Source of the DNA: Gemmatimonadota bacterium | GTDB lineage: Bacteria; Gemmatimonadota; Gemmatimonadetes; Gemmatimonadales; GWC2-71-9 | Length of the DNA stretch: 48,822 bases | Reading direction: 5' to 3' | NCBI GenBank assembly: GCA_003222035.1 | Contig: QHUS01000062.1 | Coordinates: 1-48,822 of the forward strand | Shown: piece after piece, positions 1-7,900 of the stretch | Layout of the letters: each line of letters begins with the position of its first letter | How positions within the stretch are numbered: position 1 is the first letter of the stretch | Notes under the pieces: model-generated | The model's input: only the letters and a program-made list of their open reading frames with translations | What the model was told of the DNA's origin: nothing | Database searches by the model: none | Position numbers and translations under genes: made by a program

Positions 1-294
1 CTCGAACGCCACTTGCCGGACCTGCTGGCGCGCCACCGCCCCGATCTCGTCCTCTATCTCGCCGGCGCCGACCCTTACCGAATGGATCAACTCGGCGGTC
101 TGTCGCTCACCCTCGAGGGGCTGCGCCGGCGGGACCGGATGGTGTTCGAGCGGGCTATGGCTGCTGGCATCCCGGTTGCTGTTTGCCTCGCGGGGGGATA
201 TGCAACTCGCACGGACGATACCGTGGAGATCCATTGTACTACGGTGCGCGAGGCCGCAGCGGCCCTGGCCCGGTGGCCGGAGGTTCAGAAGTGA
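1..294 (+). CDS. Histone deacetylase / acetoin-utilisation deacetylase family protein, C-terminal part
   Basis: Only the last 97 residues are inside the window; the frame is open to base 1, so the start lies upstream. The visible part matches the end of the class I/II-like HDAC (AcuC/AphA) fold. It has a conserved AGADPY stretch, whose Asp is a zinc ligand in the family, and an LAGGYA stretch, whose Tyr belongs to the catalytic GGY motif. Family members remove acetyl groups from lysines, polyamines or small amides in the cytoplasm. The substrate cannot be told from this fragment. The stop is followed by 58 bases before the next gene on the same strand, so the two may be cotranscribed. The family call is fairly safe, the exact function is not. 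Confidence 0.8.
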   Translation, partial: LERHLPDLLARHRPDLVLYLAGADPYRMDQLGGLSLTLEGLRRRDRMVFERAMAAGIPVAVCLAGGYATRTDDTVEIHCTTVREAAAALARWPEVQK

Positions 295-352
295 GCGCCG
301 CGACTGCAACGCGCATCTGGACATCGGGTCACGACCGGTGTCTTATCTCGTC

Positions 353-997
353 ATGCGAGTTGGCATTCTGGGTTCGGGGCTGATGGGCGGCAAGCTCGGC
401 ACGCTGTTCGCGCGCGCGGGGCATGAGGTCGTGTTCAGCTACGCGCGGACGAAGGGGAAGCTGAACCGGCTCGCGCGTGACGCCGGCCGGAAAGCTCGAG
501 CCGGCACACCCGCCGAGGCGGCAGAGGGAGCGGACGCGCTGCTGCTGGCGGTGCATTGGTTGCGCTTTGACGACGTGCTGAAGCAGGCGGGCGACCTCTC
601 GGGCAAGGTGATCGTCACGTGCTCCCTGCCCATGAATGCCGACGACACCGCACTCGCCGTCGCCCACACCTCGTCGGGCGCGGAAGAGCTTGCAAAGAGG
701 ATTCCCAAGGCTCAGGTCGTCTCCGCCTTCGGAACGGTGCCGAGCGAAGTGCTGTTTGACGTCTTCGAAGCCCGGCGCAAAGCGACAAAACCCAGTCTCG
801 TGTACTGCGGGGACGATGCGAGAAGCAAGAAGATTGCCGCTCAGCTGATCCGCGACGTGGGTTTTGATCCTGTGGACGCAGGACCTTTGCGGATCGCCCG
901 ATACACCGAGCCGTTCACGTTGCTGATCGCCCAACTGGCGTACGAGGGAAAGGGGGGCCCGGAACTGGCGTACCGGTTCGAGCGGTTGGGGCAATAG
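353..997 (+). CDS. NADPH-dependent F420 reductase-like oxidoreductase (NADP_oxidored_F420 family)
   Basis: A 214-residue Rossmann protein that opens with a dinucleotide-binding GILGSGLMGG loop at residues 4-13. The usual pattern of this family follows: an AEGADALLLAVHW segment after beta-4 and a VSAFGTVPSEVL segment in the middle. Relatives include F420H2:NADP oxidoreductases and the YjgR/STEAP-like reductases. Many bacterial members have no proven F420 link, so the cofactor partner is unknown. I chose the ATG at 353 because the nucleotide-binding loop begins right after it; the frame is open further upstream, but that sequence is not protein-like. It is probably cytoplasmic and may be cotranscribed with the upstream deacetylase. 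Confidence 0.82.
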   Translation: MRVGILGSGLMGGKLGTLFARAGHEVVFSYARTKGKLNRLARDAGRKARAGTPAEAAEGADALLLAVHWLRFDDVLKQAGDLSGKVIVTCSLPMNADDTALAVAHTSSGAEELAKRIPKAQVVSAFGTVPSEVLFDVFEARRKATKPSLVYCGDDARSKKIAAQLIRDVGFDPVDAGPLRIARYTEPFTLLIAQLAYEGKGGPELAYRFERLGQ

Positions 998-1069
998 CTC
1001 GCCATTCGGCGGCTTGCCACGGGTCGCCAGTGCCCGTATCGTCATCGTCCTCCCTAACGGAGATCCGCC

Positions 1070-1585
1070 ATGCGCCCGGTCCACGCTGTCCCGATTCTTC
1101 TTGCCGCCGCACTGGGCTGCCAGGCGGCCCCGAAGGATACCAGCGCCGATGCCAGGCGAGCGATCGACGCGGCCGATGCGCACTGGGCGCGTCTGACGGC
1201 CGCCGGCCACGCCGATTCGCTCGCGGAGCTCTATCATCAGAACGGCGTGATGCTGCCGCCCAACACGCCGCCGATGCACGGCCGCGAAACGATCCGCCTC
1301 TTCATGACGACGATGAACGCCATGTCCAGCCCACCGCCGACGCTCTCCGTGCGGGCCGAATCGGTCTGGGCCACCGGCCCACTGGCCGTGGAGGTCGGTC
1401 GTTGGCACTTCGCCTGGCCGGCGGGCGCCACGCGGCCCCCGGGCGCTCCCGCCGTGGACTCCGGGAAGTACATGGCGCGCTGGGTGAATGAGAACGGCCG
1501 CTGGCTGATGGTCCAGGATATTTGGAACTCGGACCTCCCGCTGCCCCCGCCGACGCCATCCATGCCGGGCGCCAAGAAATCCTGA
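1070..1585 (+). CDS. SnoaL/DUF4440-like lipoprotein, copy 1 of a tandem pair
   Basis: A 171-residue predicted lipoprotein. The signal peptide ends in AAALGC (Cys at residue 17), which fits a signal peptidase II site. The mature part has the pattern of the SnoaL-like/DUF4440 (NTF2-fold) family: a helix with a WARLTAAGHADSLAELYHQ stretch, then MLPPNTPPMHGRETI, and a C-terminal YMARWVNENGRWLMVQDIW strand pair. Such domains bind small ligands or act as isomerases; the role here is unknown. A GGAG Shine-Dalgarno sits 7 bases before the ATG. The next gene, 16 bases downstream, is a clear paralogue with the same lipobox and domain layout. The C-terminus is proline-rich. Confidence 0.8.
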   Translation: MRPVHAVPILLAAALGCQAAPKDTSADARRAIDAADAHWARLTAAGHADSLAELYHQNGVMLPPNTPPMHGRETIRLFMTTMNAMSSPPPTLSVRAESVWATGPLAVEVGRWHFAWPAGATRPPGAPAVDSGKYMARWVNENGRWLMVQDIWNSDLPLPPPTPSMPGAKKS

Positions 1586-1601
1586 TTGTAGGAGACGCGC
1601 A

Positions 1602-2102
1602 ATGCGACCCGTCCAAGCTCTCTCGATATTCCTCGCCGCCGCACTCGGCTGCCAGGCTGCCCCAAAGGACACGAGCGCCGAGGCCAGACGCGTCATCGCC
1701 GCCGCCGAGGCGAACTGGGCCCGCCTCACCGCCGCGGGCCACGCCGATTCCCTCGCGGAGCTCTTCCACTTGAACGCCGTGGCGCTGCCGCCCAACTGGC
1801 CGCCGATGTCCGGCCGGCAAGCCATTCGCATTTTCCTGGCGCACATGAACGAGACGTCCAGTCCCCCACCCATCTTCGGCGTCCGGCCCGAGTCGGTCTG
1901 GGTGAGCGGCCCGCTCGTCGTCGAGCTGGGACGCTGGCACTTCGACGTGCCCCCCGGGGCCAAGCGACCGGCCGCGGCCACGATCCCCGATTCAGGGAAG
2001 TACATGGCGCGCTGGGTGAACGAGAACGGACACTGGCTGATCATGGAGAGCATCTGGAACTCCGACCTGCCGGTGGCGACGCCGCCCGCGCAGAAGCACT
2101 GA
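1602..2102 (+). CDS. SnoaL/DUF4440-like lipoprotein, copy 2 of a tandem pair
   Basis: A 166-residue paralogue of the gene just upstream. The two proteins match from the first residues (MRPV) through the lipobox (AAALGC, Cys 17), the central GHADSLAELFH region and the YMARWVNENGHWLIMESIW end. They differ most in the middle and in the proline-rich tail. The fold is the NTF2-like SnoaL/DUF4440 type and the product is probably anchored to a membrane by its lipid. A GGAG ribosome site lies 7 bases before the ATG. The pair looks like a local gene duplication that has since diverged. No catalytic function can be assigned. Confidence 0.8.
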   Translation: MRPVQALSIFLAAALGCQAAPKDTSAEARRVIAAAEANWARLTAAGHADSLAELFHLNAVALPPNWPPMSGRQAIRIFLAHMNETSSPPPIFGVRPESVWVSGPLVVELGRWHFDVPPGAKRPAAATIPDSGKYMARWVNENGHWLIMESIWNSDLPVATPPAQKH

Positions 2103-2138
2103 CGACAGCCCCGGGGCCGGACGGGGGGGGCCGGGACC

Positions 2139-3332
2139 TCAGGTCACCTCCCGCTCCGCGGCGGCCATCGCGCCCACGAGCAGCAGCGCAGCCAGGAGAA
2201 ACGGCGCGCCCGGCACCCCGAACCCGCGGAACCGGCCGATGGCCGCGGCAAACACCTGGGTGAACAGCACCGGCGCGATCACGCCCGCGATCCCCATCAA
2301 GCTCCCGAGCGCGCCCTGCAACCGACCCTGCTCGTCGGGCCTGACGCGCCGCGTCATCAGGCCCTGCAACGAGGGATACACCAGGCCGTACAACGCGCCG
2401 AGCGGAATGGCCATCAGGAACACGAAGCCGTTGGGCGCAAGGCCGTAGGCGGTGAACGCGAGCGCCCCGCACACGAGCCCCGTGAACAGGGCGCGCGGCT
2501 CGCCCAGCCGCTCCACCATGGGGCCCACCAGGCCCGCCTGCACGACGATCGACGTCACGCCGACGATCGCGAGGGCGAAGCCGACCGTCCGAGCATCCCA
2601 GCCGAAGCGATAGTCGCCGTACAACACGAACACGCTGGGGAGCGCGTCGTGCGCGATGCGATACACGAATGCGACGAGCGCGAGCGTGAACAGCGCCTCG
2701 TGCCCCCGCAGCATCTCGAGCGACCCGAGAGGATTGGCGCGCCGCCACTCGAACGGAGCGCGTCGCTCCTGCGGAAGCGACTCGGGGAGCACGAACCAGC
2801 CATACGCCGCACCCACGATGCTGAGCGCCCCCGCCGCCCAGAACGGCGCGCGCAGGCTGATGCCGCCCAACAGGCCGCCGACGGCCGGCCCGAGGATGAA
2901 CCCGACCCCGAACGCCGCGCCCAGCATGCCGAACCGGCGGGCGCGCTCATCGGGCTCGGTGACGTCGGCGATGTAGGCGAACGACGTGGTGAAGCTCGAC
3001 GCCGTGATCCCCGACAGCACGCGGCCCACGAACAGCCACCCCACCGTCGGCGCCAGCGCCATGATGACGTAGTCGAGTCCCAAGCCGAGGCACGACAGGA
3101 GAATCACCGGCCGGCGGCCGACCTGGTCCGAGAGCGCGCCCAGCACCGGCGCGAACAGGAACTGCATCGCGGCCCACACGGTCCCGAAGACCCCGAACAG
3201 CGAGGCCGCCGTCGCTTCGTTCCCGCCTTCGAGCTGGATGACGAGCTTGGGGAGCACCGGCGCGATGATGCCGAGCGCCAGCATGTCGAGCAGCACGGTC
3301 GCGAAGATGAACCAGAAGGTGGCGCGGCGCAT
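2139..3332 (-). CDS. TetA-like MFS efflux transporter (TCR/Tet family)
   Basis: A 397-residue multi-pass inner-membrane protein of the major facilitator superfamily. The N-terminus (FWFIFATVLLDMLALGIIAP) is typical of the class B tetracycline-resistance and related multidrug exporters. The loop 2-3 signature is present as GALSDQVGRRPV (about residues 65-76), and the motif C-like helix 5 reads GVGFILGPAVGGLLGG. About twelve hydrophobic segments can be counted, the usual number. The family exports drugs by proton antiport, but most homologues in environmental bacteria have no known substrate. The ATG has no clear Shine-Dalgarno. The gene lies 30 bases downstream of the stop of no same-strand partner but directly after the HD-GYP gene in transcription order, so readthrough from that operon is possible. 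Confidence 0.85.
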   Translation of the reverse strand: MRRATFWFIFATVLLDMLALGIIAPVLPKLVIQLEGGNEATAASLFGVFGTVWAAMQFLFAPVLGALSDQVGRRPVILLSCLGLGLDYVIMALAPTVGWLFVGRVLSGITASSFTTSFAYIADVTEPDERARRFGMLGAAFGVGFILGPAVGGLLGGISLRAPFWAAGALSIVGAAYGWFVLPESLPQERRAPFEWRRANPLGSLEMLRGHEALFTLALVAFVYRIAHDALPSVFVLYGDYRFGWDARTVGFALAIVGVTSIVVQAGLVGPMVERLGEPRALFTGLVCGALAFTAYGLAPNGFVFLMAIPLGALYGLVYPSLQGLMTRRVRPDEQGRLQGALGSLMGIAGVIAPVLFTQVFAAAIGRFRGFGVPGAPFLLAALLLVGAMAAAEREVT

Positions 3333-3362
3333 GGGCGCGTCACAATAACGCGCGCCCGCCGC

Positions 3363-4961
3363 TTACGCTACGACGCTACCCGTGCGGAGGGAGACTTCGC
3401 GTGATCTCATGAAGGCGTCGAGGACACGATCGGACCACCAGCTGCGGCACCGGACAATCTCCCGGAGCGCCGCGTCGGGCGGCAGCGCCGGTTGATGGGC
3501 GCGGGGCGTCGTCAGCGCGTCATACACGTCCAGGATTCCGACGATCTGCGCTCCGACGGGAATCGCTTCACCGGCGAGGTGGTCGGGATAGCCGCTGCCG
3601 TCGTACCGCTCGTGGTGCGACCGAATGACCGGCTTCAAGTCCCACGGAAACTCGATGTCGGCCAGGAGCTCGATGCCCCACGTGGGATGCCGCTCGACCA
3701 CGGCGCGCTCCTCGGGCGTGAGCGGCCCGGCCTTTTGCAGGATCTCGTGGGGGACGCGCACCATGCCGACGTCGTGCAGGTACGCACCGAACTGGACACT
3801 CCGCTCCTCCGTGGCGTCCAACCCCAGCAGCCGAGCGAGCACGACGGCGTTCTGCGCTACCCGCTCGCAGTGGCCGAATGTGAAGCTGTCGCTCGATTCG
3901 ATGGATTCCGCCCACGCGCGCACGACGTCCAGGTACGTGCCTTCGAGGGCCGCCACCTTCCCCTCCACGTGCACGAGATCCACCCGCGCGTCGAGCTGGC
4001 GGAACAGGCGATGGGCCTCCGAGAGCAGCCGCAATGCCTCCTGGTTCCGCCCCACCGCTTGATAGAGCAGCGCCAGCTCGCGTGACGCCTCCGCTTCGTT
4101 CAGCACGGAGCCCGCGCCGGCTGCCAGTGCGATCGCCGAGCTGAGGCGCGACTCGGCGAGCGCGTACCGGCCTGTCTCCCGGTACACCATGCCGATCACG
4201 CGGTAGGCGTCGGCCTTGGCGCCGCGCGCGCCCAGCTGATCGAACAGCGCGAGGGCGCGCTCGGCGCCGTGACGCGCATCCTCGAACCGCTGCCGGCCCA
4301 CGTCCAGCTCGCCCTGGTTCACCAGACACAGCGCCTGCAAATACAGGTCTCCCGCCTTCTCCGCGAAGGCGCGGCTCTCCCGGAAGTAGCAGGCCGCGGC
4401 GTCGAGCCGGCCCCGGTCCGCGCTCACCATCCCCAGGTTGTGGTACGCGATGGCACAGCCGTGCGTATCGCCGCAGTCGCGGTACGCGGCGAGCGAGCGC
4501 TCGTAGCGCGCCAGCGCCTCCGTCTGATCCCCCTGGATGTTGGCGACAATGCCGAGGTTTTGCTGCACGCGCGCGCGGAGCTGCCGGCTCGATCCGCCGA
4601 GGTCCAGTGCGCGAAGGAACGTCGTGGCGGCCTGCGCCAGCGAGCCAGCGGCCAGGTCGAGACCGCCCAGCGTGTTCAGCGCTTCGGCGGCGAGGAGGTC
4701 GTTGCCGATCTGGCGTGCCACCTCGTAGCTCCGCTGGCACAGCTCGCGCGCCCACGCCGGCTCGTCGCGATGGCGGCGCAGGATCGCGAGCCGTCGCAGC
4801 GCTTCGGCGAGCACCGCGCCTTCGCCGGCGCGCTCCGCCTCCGCGATGGCGGCCTCGTATCCGTCGATCGCCTCGGCCACGCATCCGGTGCGCTCGCCCC
4901 GGCGGGCGGCGGCGAGCAGATCGGCGGCGCTGCGCGCCGTGCCCTCACCAGGCGATGGCAT
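3363..4961 (-). CDS. TPR-repeat HD-GYP domain phosphohydrolase (predicted cyclic-di-GMP phosphodiesterase)
   Basis: A 532-residue cytoplasmic protein. Residues of about 15-325 form tandem tetratricopeptide-like helices (for example ARYERSLAAYRDCGD and ALCLVNQGELDVGRQRFEDA). The C-terminal part is an HD-GYP domain. It shows SDSFTFGHCERVAQNA, then YLHDVGMVRVP with the HD pair near residue 396, HPTWGIELL, HHERYDGSGYP near residue 450, and ILDVYDALT. These are the metal ligands and the GYP signature of cyclic-di-GMP phosphodiesterases. The lysine of the usual HDxGK is a methionine here, which may alter activity. The start overlaps the upstream lipoprotein gene by 17 bases, and that gene overlaps the receiver/GGDEF gene, so the three are probably one operon. 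TPRs suggest control by protein partners. Confidence 0.88.
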   Translation of the reverse strand: MPSPGEGTARSAADLLAAARRGERTGCVAEAIDGYEAAIAEAERAGEGAVLAEALRRLAILRRHRDEPAWARELCQRSYEVARQIGNDLLAAEALNTLGGLDLAAGSLAQAATTFLRALDLGGSSRQLRARVQQNLGIVANIQGDQTEALARYERSLAAYRDCGDTHGCAIAYHNLGMVSADRGRLDAAACYFRESRAFAEKAGDLYLQALCLVNQGELDVGRQRFEDARHGAERALALFDQLGARGAKADAYRVIGMVYRETGRYALAESRLSSAIALAAGAGSVLNEAEASRELALLYQAVGRNQEALRLLSEAHRLFRQLDARVDLVHVEGKVAALEGTYLDVVRAWAESIESSDSFTFGHCERVAQNAVVLARLLGLDATEERSVQFGAYLHDVGMVRVPHEILQKAGPLTPEERAVVERHPTWGIELLADIEFPWDLKPVIRSHHERYDGSGYPDHLAGEAIPVGAQIVGILDVYDALTTPRAHQPALPPDAALREIVRCRSWWSDRVLDAFMRSREVSLRTGSVVA

Positions 4962-5445
4962 AGTCGGAAAAGTGCTCGAGTCGCCCCGTGACCGTACGCG
5001 TCACGACGTCGTCCACCGACGGCAGCAGCGCCAGGATCACCAGCTCGTCACTGGTATACGCGATCCGCTTGGGGAGGAGGCTCGCGAGCCCCGAGCAATT
5101 GGCGTAACTCATCGCGAGCGACGCCGGCTGGTCGAACGTCAGGCCCTGTGGCTCGAGTTGGACCCGATTCACGGTGTCCGCGGGTGCGACCGCCGTGATC
5201 ACGACGGGCGCGTCGAGCGCGCCGGCCGGGATCGAGAGCCGGTATTGCCCGACTTGAATCACGCCGCCCAGTGGCCCGATCGTTTGCGTCGCGGAGTCGG
5301 GCGGCAGCGGTGTACAGCGCACCAGACCCGGGTCCGCGACGAGCGAGGGTTGGTCGAACCCAGACGCGCGCGGGGTGACACTCGTCGGCACGCGGTCTCC
5401 GCAGCCGAGGAGCGCGACGACCAGTACCACCCGTGTCGCCTTCAT
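4945..5445 (-). CDS. Small lipoprotein with a ZU5-like beta-sandwich domain
   Basis: A 166-residue predicted lipoprotein. The short signal peptide MKATRVVLVVALLGC gives a lipobox ending at Cys 15. The mature part resembles ZU5-like domains: an IGPLGGVIQVGQYRLSIPAG strand series, then PVVITAV and LEHFSDYAIAW at the end. This pattern is common in surface proteins of soil and marine bacteria, where it may mediate protein contacts or autoproteolysis. No HFS or HFT cleavage site is obvious apart from EHFSDY, which may be its counterpart. The ATG overlaps the upstream stop codon as ATGA, with a GAGGA ribosome site 6 bases before it. The gene is sandwiched between two cytoplasmic signalling genes, so a link to an envelope signal is possible but unproven. 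Confidence 0.75.
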   Translation of the reverse strand: MKATRVVLVVALLGCGDRVPTSVTPRASGFDQPSLVADPGLVRCTPLPPDSATQTIGPLGGVIQVGQYRLSIPAGALDAPVVITAVAPADTVNRVQLEPQGLTFDQPASLAMSYANCSGLASLLPKRIAYTSDELVILALLPSVDDVVTRTVTGRLEHFSDYAIAW

Positions 5446-6338
5446 TGCTCGGTCCTCGCATCCCCCGGTACGAGAACCCCTCCAGAGGTCCGTGGCGTCG
5501 TGCCGGCGAAGGAGCGCAGCCAGGGGTAGGCGGGATCCGGGCGGCCCTGGCGTATCGCGGCGCGCGCGCGAGCGAGCAGCTCCAGCGGATCCATCGGCGC
5601 GTAGGTGAGGTTCGTCGCGGCGTCGTAGCCAACCCGCGCCCCGGCGTCGCGCAGGATCGCGCCCACGCGCCCGGCGAGCTTCGCGGCGCCGTCCCCGGCC
5701 GTCGCGGGCGCAAACACGGCGAGGGCCGTCGGCTCGAGCGTCCCCACGGCGTCGGAGGCCCGCGTGTTTTCTTTCACGACGTGCGCGATCGCCACCGTGG
5801 TGGGCTCGGGCTCGAGCTCGAACACAATACAGGCGAGGCTTCCGTGCGTGCGGTTCATCAGGGCCCCGAACTCGCGCGCCCGGCGCACCAGGCCGAGGCG
5901 GTTATGGAGTCCCGTGGCACGGTCGATCAGGCCCTGCGCGCTCGTGACCTCCAAGTGCTGCTTCGCCTCGATGTACGCGTCGAGTCGCGGCGCCAGCTCG
6001 GCGGGATCCGGAGGGCTGCGCATGCAGCCCCAGGCGCCGGCGCGTGACCCCGTGACACGTTGCTCGGGCGACGGCTCGTCGGCCCAGAGCAGCAGGATGG
6101 GGACGCTCGAGCTGACCTGCGAGTCGGCGCGGAGTCGCCGGCACACCTCGATCCCGGAGATGTCGGGGAGGTCGGCCTCGAGGACGATGACGTCGGGATG
6201 GAGGTCACGCGCCCACTCGAGCGCGCGCGTGCCCGTGTGCGCTTGCGCGATCGTGTAGCGATGCTCACCGAGCGCGCCGGCCAGCGAGGTCCGGGGAGCG
6301 CCTGCGATCAGAACGACGGGCAGCCGCGTGCCGAGCAT
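5442..6338 (-). CDS. Degenerate receiver + degenerate GGDEF signalling protein with an intact RxxD motif
   Basis: A 298-residue protein with two domains. Residues 5-125 align with response-regulator receivers, but the phospho-acceptor Asp is replaced by Glu 54 (in VIVLEADLPDISG). The N-terminal acidic pair is absent (VVLIAGAP), and the usual Lys near the end reads as CMRSPPDP. Residues 135-280 align with GGDEF domains: the DxLTGLxNR entry reads RATGLHNRLGL, and the GGDEF loop itself has become EPTAL (202-206). Five residues before that loop, RASD (193-196) matches the RxxD inhibitory-site motif of cyclases. The protein is therefore unlikely to make cyclic-di-GMP or to be phosphorylated normally, but it could bind the nucleotide. 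The ATG at 6338 has an AGGA ribosome site; the frame extends upstream without protein-like sequence. First gene of the operon with the lipoprotein and HD-GYP gene. Confidence 0.8.
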   Translation of the reverse strand: MLGTRLPVVLIAGAPRTSLAGALGEHRYTIAQAHTGTRALEWARDLHPDVIVLEADLPDISGIEVCRRLRADSQVSSSVPILLLWADEPSPEQRVTGSRAGAWGCMRSPPDPAELAPRLDAYIEAKQHLEVTSAQGLIDRATGLHNRLGLVRRAREFGALMNRTHGSLACIVFELEPEPTTVAIAHVVKENTRASDAVGTLEPTALAVFAPATAGDGAAKLAGRVGAILRDAGARVGYDAATNLTYAPMDPLELLARARAAIRQGRPDPAYPWLRSFAGTTPRTSGGVLVPGDARTEQ

Positions 6339-6462
6339 GGTGATCCTGGCATAGTTCTTGTCGCGATGGCGCAACAAACAGGCCAGCGCGCGCTGCCTCA
6401 TGGACGACGTTGCTGTTGCTGCGCGGACGCTACGGCATGATGCGGTGTGTATCTTACCGCGC

Positions 6463-7899
6463 ATGGTCCGCTCCAGACGCCTCGCGCTCCTCTTGGGTGC
6501 CGCCGCGGCGGGCTGCGCGGTCAACCCCGCCACCGGGGGCCGGCAGCTCAGCCTCATCAGCGAATCGCGGGAAATCTCCCTGGGGCGCGAATACGACAGG
6601 GACGTCGCGGCCTCGATGGGGCTCTACGCCGACTCGGGGATGCAGCGCTGGATCCAACAGTTCGGCGCGCGGCTGGCCGCGACGTCCGAGCGGCCCAATC
6701 TGCCGTGGACGTTCCGCGTCGTGGACGACCCCGTGGTGAACGCGTTCGCACTTCCTGGCGGCTTCATCTACGTGACCCGCGGCATCCTGGCGCACCTGAA
6801 CTCGGAGGCCGAGCTCGCCGGCGTGGTGGGCCACGAGATCGGACACGTCACGGCGCGGCATTCCGCCAGCCAGATGAGCAAGCAGCAGCTCGCGCAGATC
6901 GGGCTCGCCGTCGGGTCGATCGCGAGCCCCGAGTTCGGGCGCTACGCGGGCGTCGCGAGCGCGGGGCTGGGAGTGCTGTTTCTCAAGTTCTCCCGCGACG
7001 ACGAGAGCCAGGCCGACCACCTCGGCCTGCGGTACATGCGGCGCGCCGCCTACGATCCCCGCGAGATGCCCCACGTGTTCGAGATGCTCACGCGCGTGAG
7101 CCAGGCGCAAGCCGGCGGTCGGGTCCCGGAATGGCTCGCGACGCACCCCAACCCCGAGAACCGGCGCGAGCGGATCGAGCAGGAGATCGCCGCGCTGCCG
7201 CGAGACTCCGCCGGCACGACGGTCAATCGGGACAGCTACCTGCAGCGCCTCGACGGTCTCGTGTTCGGCACCAATCCACGGGAGGGGTACTTCAAGGGGA
7301 GCCAGTTCTATCACCCCGACCTGCGGTTCCACATGACGTTTCCCGAGGGCTGGACGACGAGTAACGGCAAGCAGGCCGTGAGCGCCCTGAGCCAGGAGAA
7401 GGACGCGGTCATCGAGCTGTCGCTGGCGAAGCAACCCACCGCGGACGCCGCCGCCCAGGCGTTTCTCACGCAGAAGAGCGTGTCCGGTAGCTATCCCTCC
7501 CGCATCACCGTGGGCGGCCTTCCCGCGGTGAGCGCGCCGTTCTCGGCCGTCACCGAGAGCGGCACGTTGCGTGGCTCGCTCGTGTGCGTGGAATACGACC
7601 GGGCGGTGTATCGCCTGATCGCGTACGCCAGTGACGCGCGCTGGCCGGCGTATAGGGGCGCCGCCGAGGGAGCGCTCCTGAGCTTCGGGCGGCTCACGGA
7701 CCCCGCGATCCTCAACGTGCAGCCGCAACGGGTGGACATCGTGACCCTGAGCAAGCGCATGACGATCGCGGCATTGACCCGCGAGCGGCCGTCGCCCGCG
7801 TCCGCCGCGACCCTGGCACTCGTCAATCAGGTCGAACCCGACACGCCGCTCGAGGCCGGCAGGCTCGTGAAATGGGTGGTGGGGCCCGCGCTCCCCTAG
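6463..7899 (+). CDS. M48-family zinc metalloprotease, lipoprotein (BepA/YfgC-like)
   Basis: A 478-residue protein with a lipobox (AAAAGC, Cys 18), so probably anchored in the envelope. The catalytic motif HEIGH is at residues 124-128 with the third zinc ligand Glu 181 in RDDESQADHLGLRYM. These are the M48 peptidase features shared with BepA/YfgC and LoiP, which take part in outer-membrane protein quality control. After the protease domain (to about residue 285) comes a second domain of about 190 residues. It ends in a LysM-like segment (ALVNQVEPDTPLEAGRLVKWV). I chose the ATG at 6463 because the signal peptide starts there; no Shine-Dalgarno is visible, and an upstream ATG at 6400 is possible. 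The gene is divergent from the receiver/GGDEF gene, with 124 bases between them. Confidence 0.88.
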   Translation: MVRSRRLALLLGAAAAGCAVNPATGGRQLSLISESREISLGREYDRDVAASMGLYADSGMQRWIQQFGARLAATSERPNLPWTFRVVDDPVVNAFALPGGFIYVTRGILAHLNSEAELAGVVGHEIGHVTARHSASQMSKQQLAQIGLAVGSIASPEFGRYAGVASAGLGVLFLKFSRDDESQADHLGLRYMRRAAYDPREMPHVFEMLTRVSQAQAGGRVPEWLATHPNPENRRERIEQEIAALPRDSAGTTVNRDSYLQRLDGLVFGTNPREGYFKGSQFYHPDLRFHMTFPEGWTTSNGKQAVSALSQEKDAVIELSLAKQPTADAAAQAFLTQKSVSGSYPSRITVGGLPAVSAPFSAVTESGTLRGSLVCVEYDRAVYRLIAYASDARWPAYRGAAEGALLSFGRLTDPAILNVQPQRVDIVTLSKRMTIAALTRERPSPASAATLALVNQVEPDTPLEAGRLVKWVVGPALP

Positions 7900-7900
7900 A

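Noticed and set aside
329..2053. A 574-residue open frame on the minus strand
   Set aside because: Covers three clear plus-strand genes; only composition supports it.
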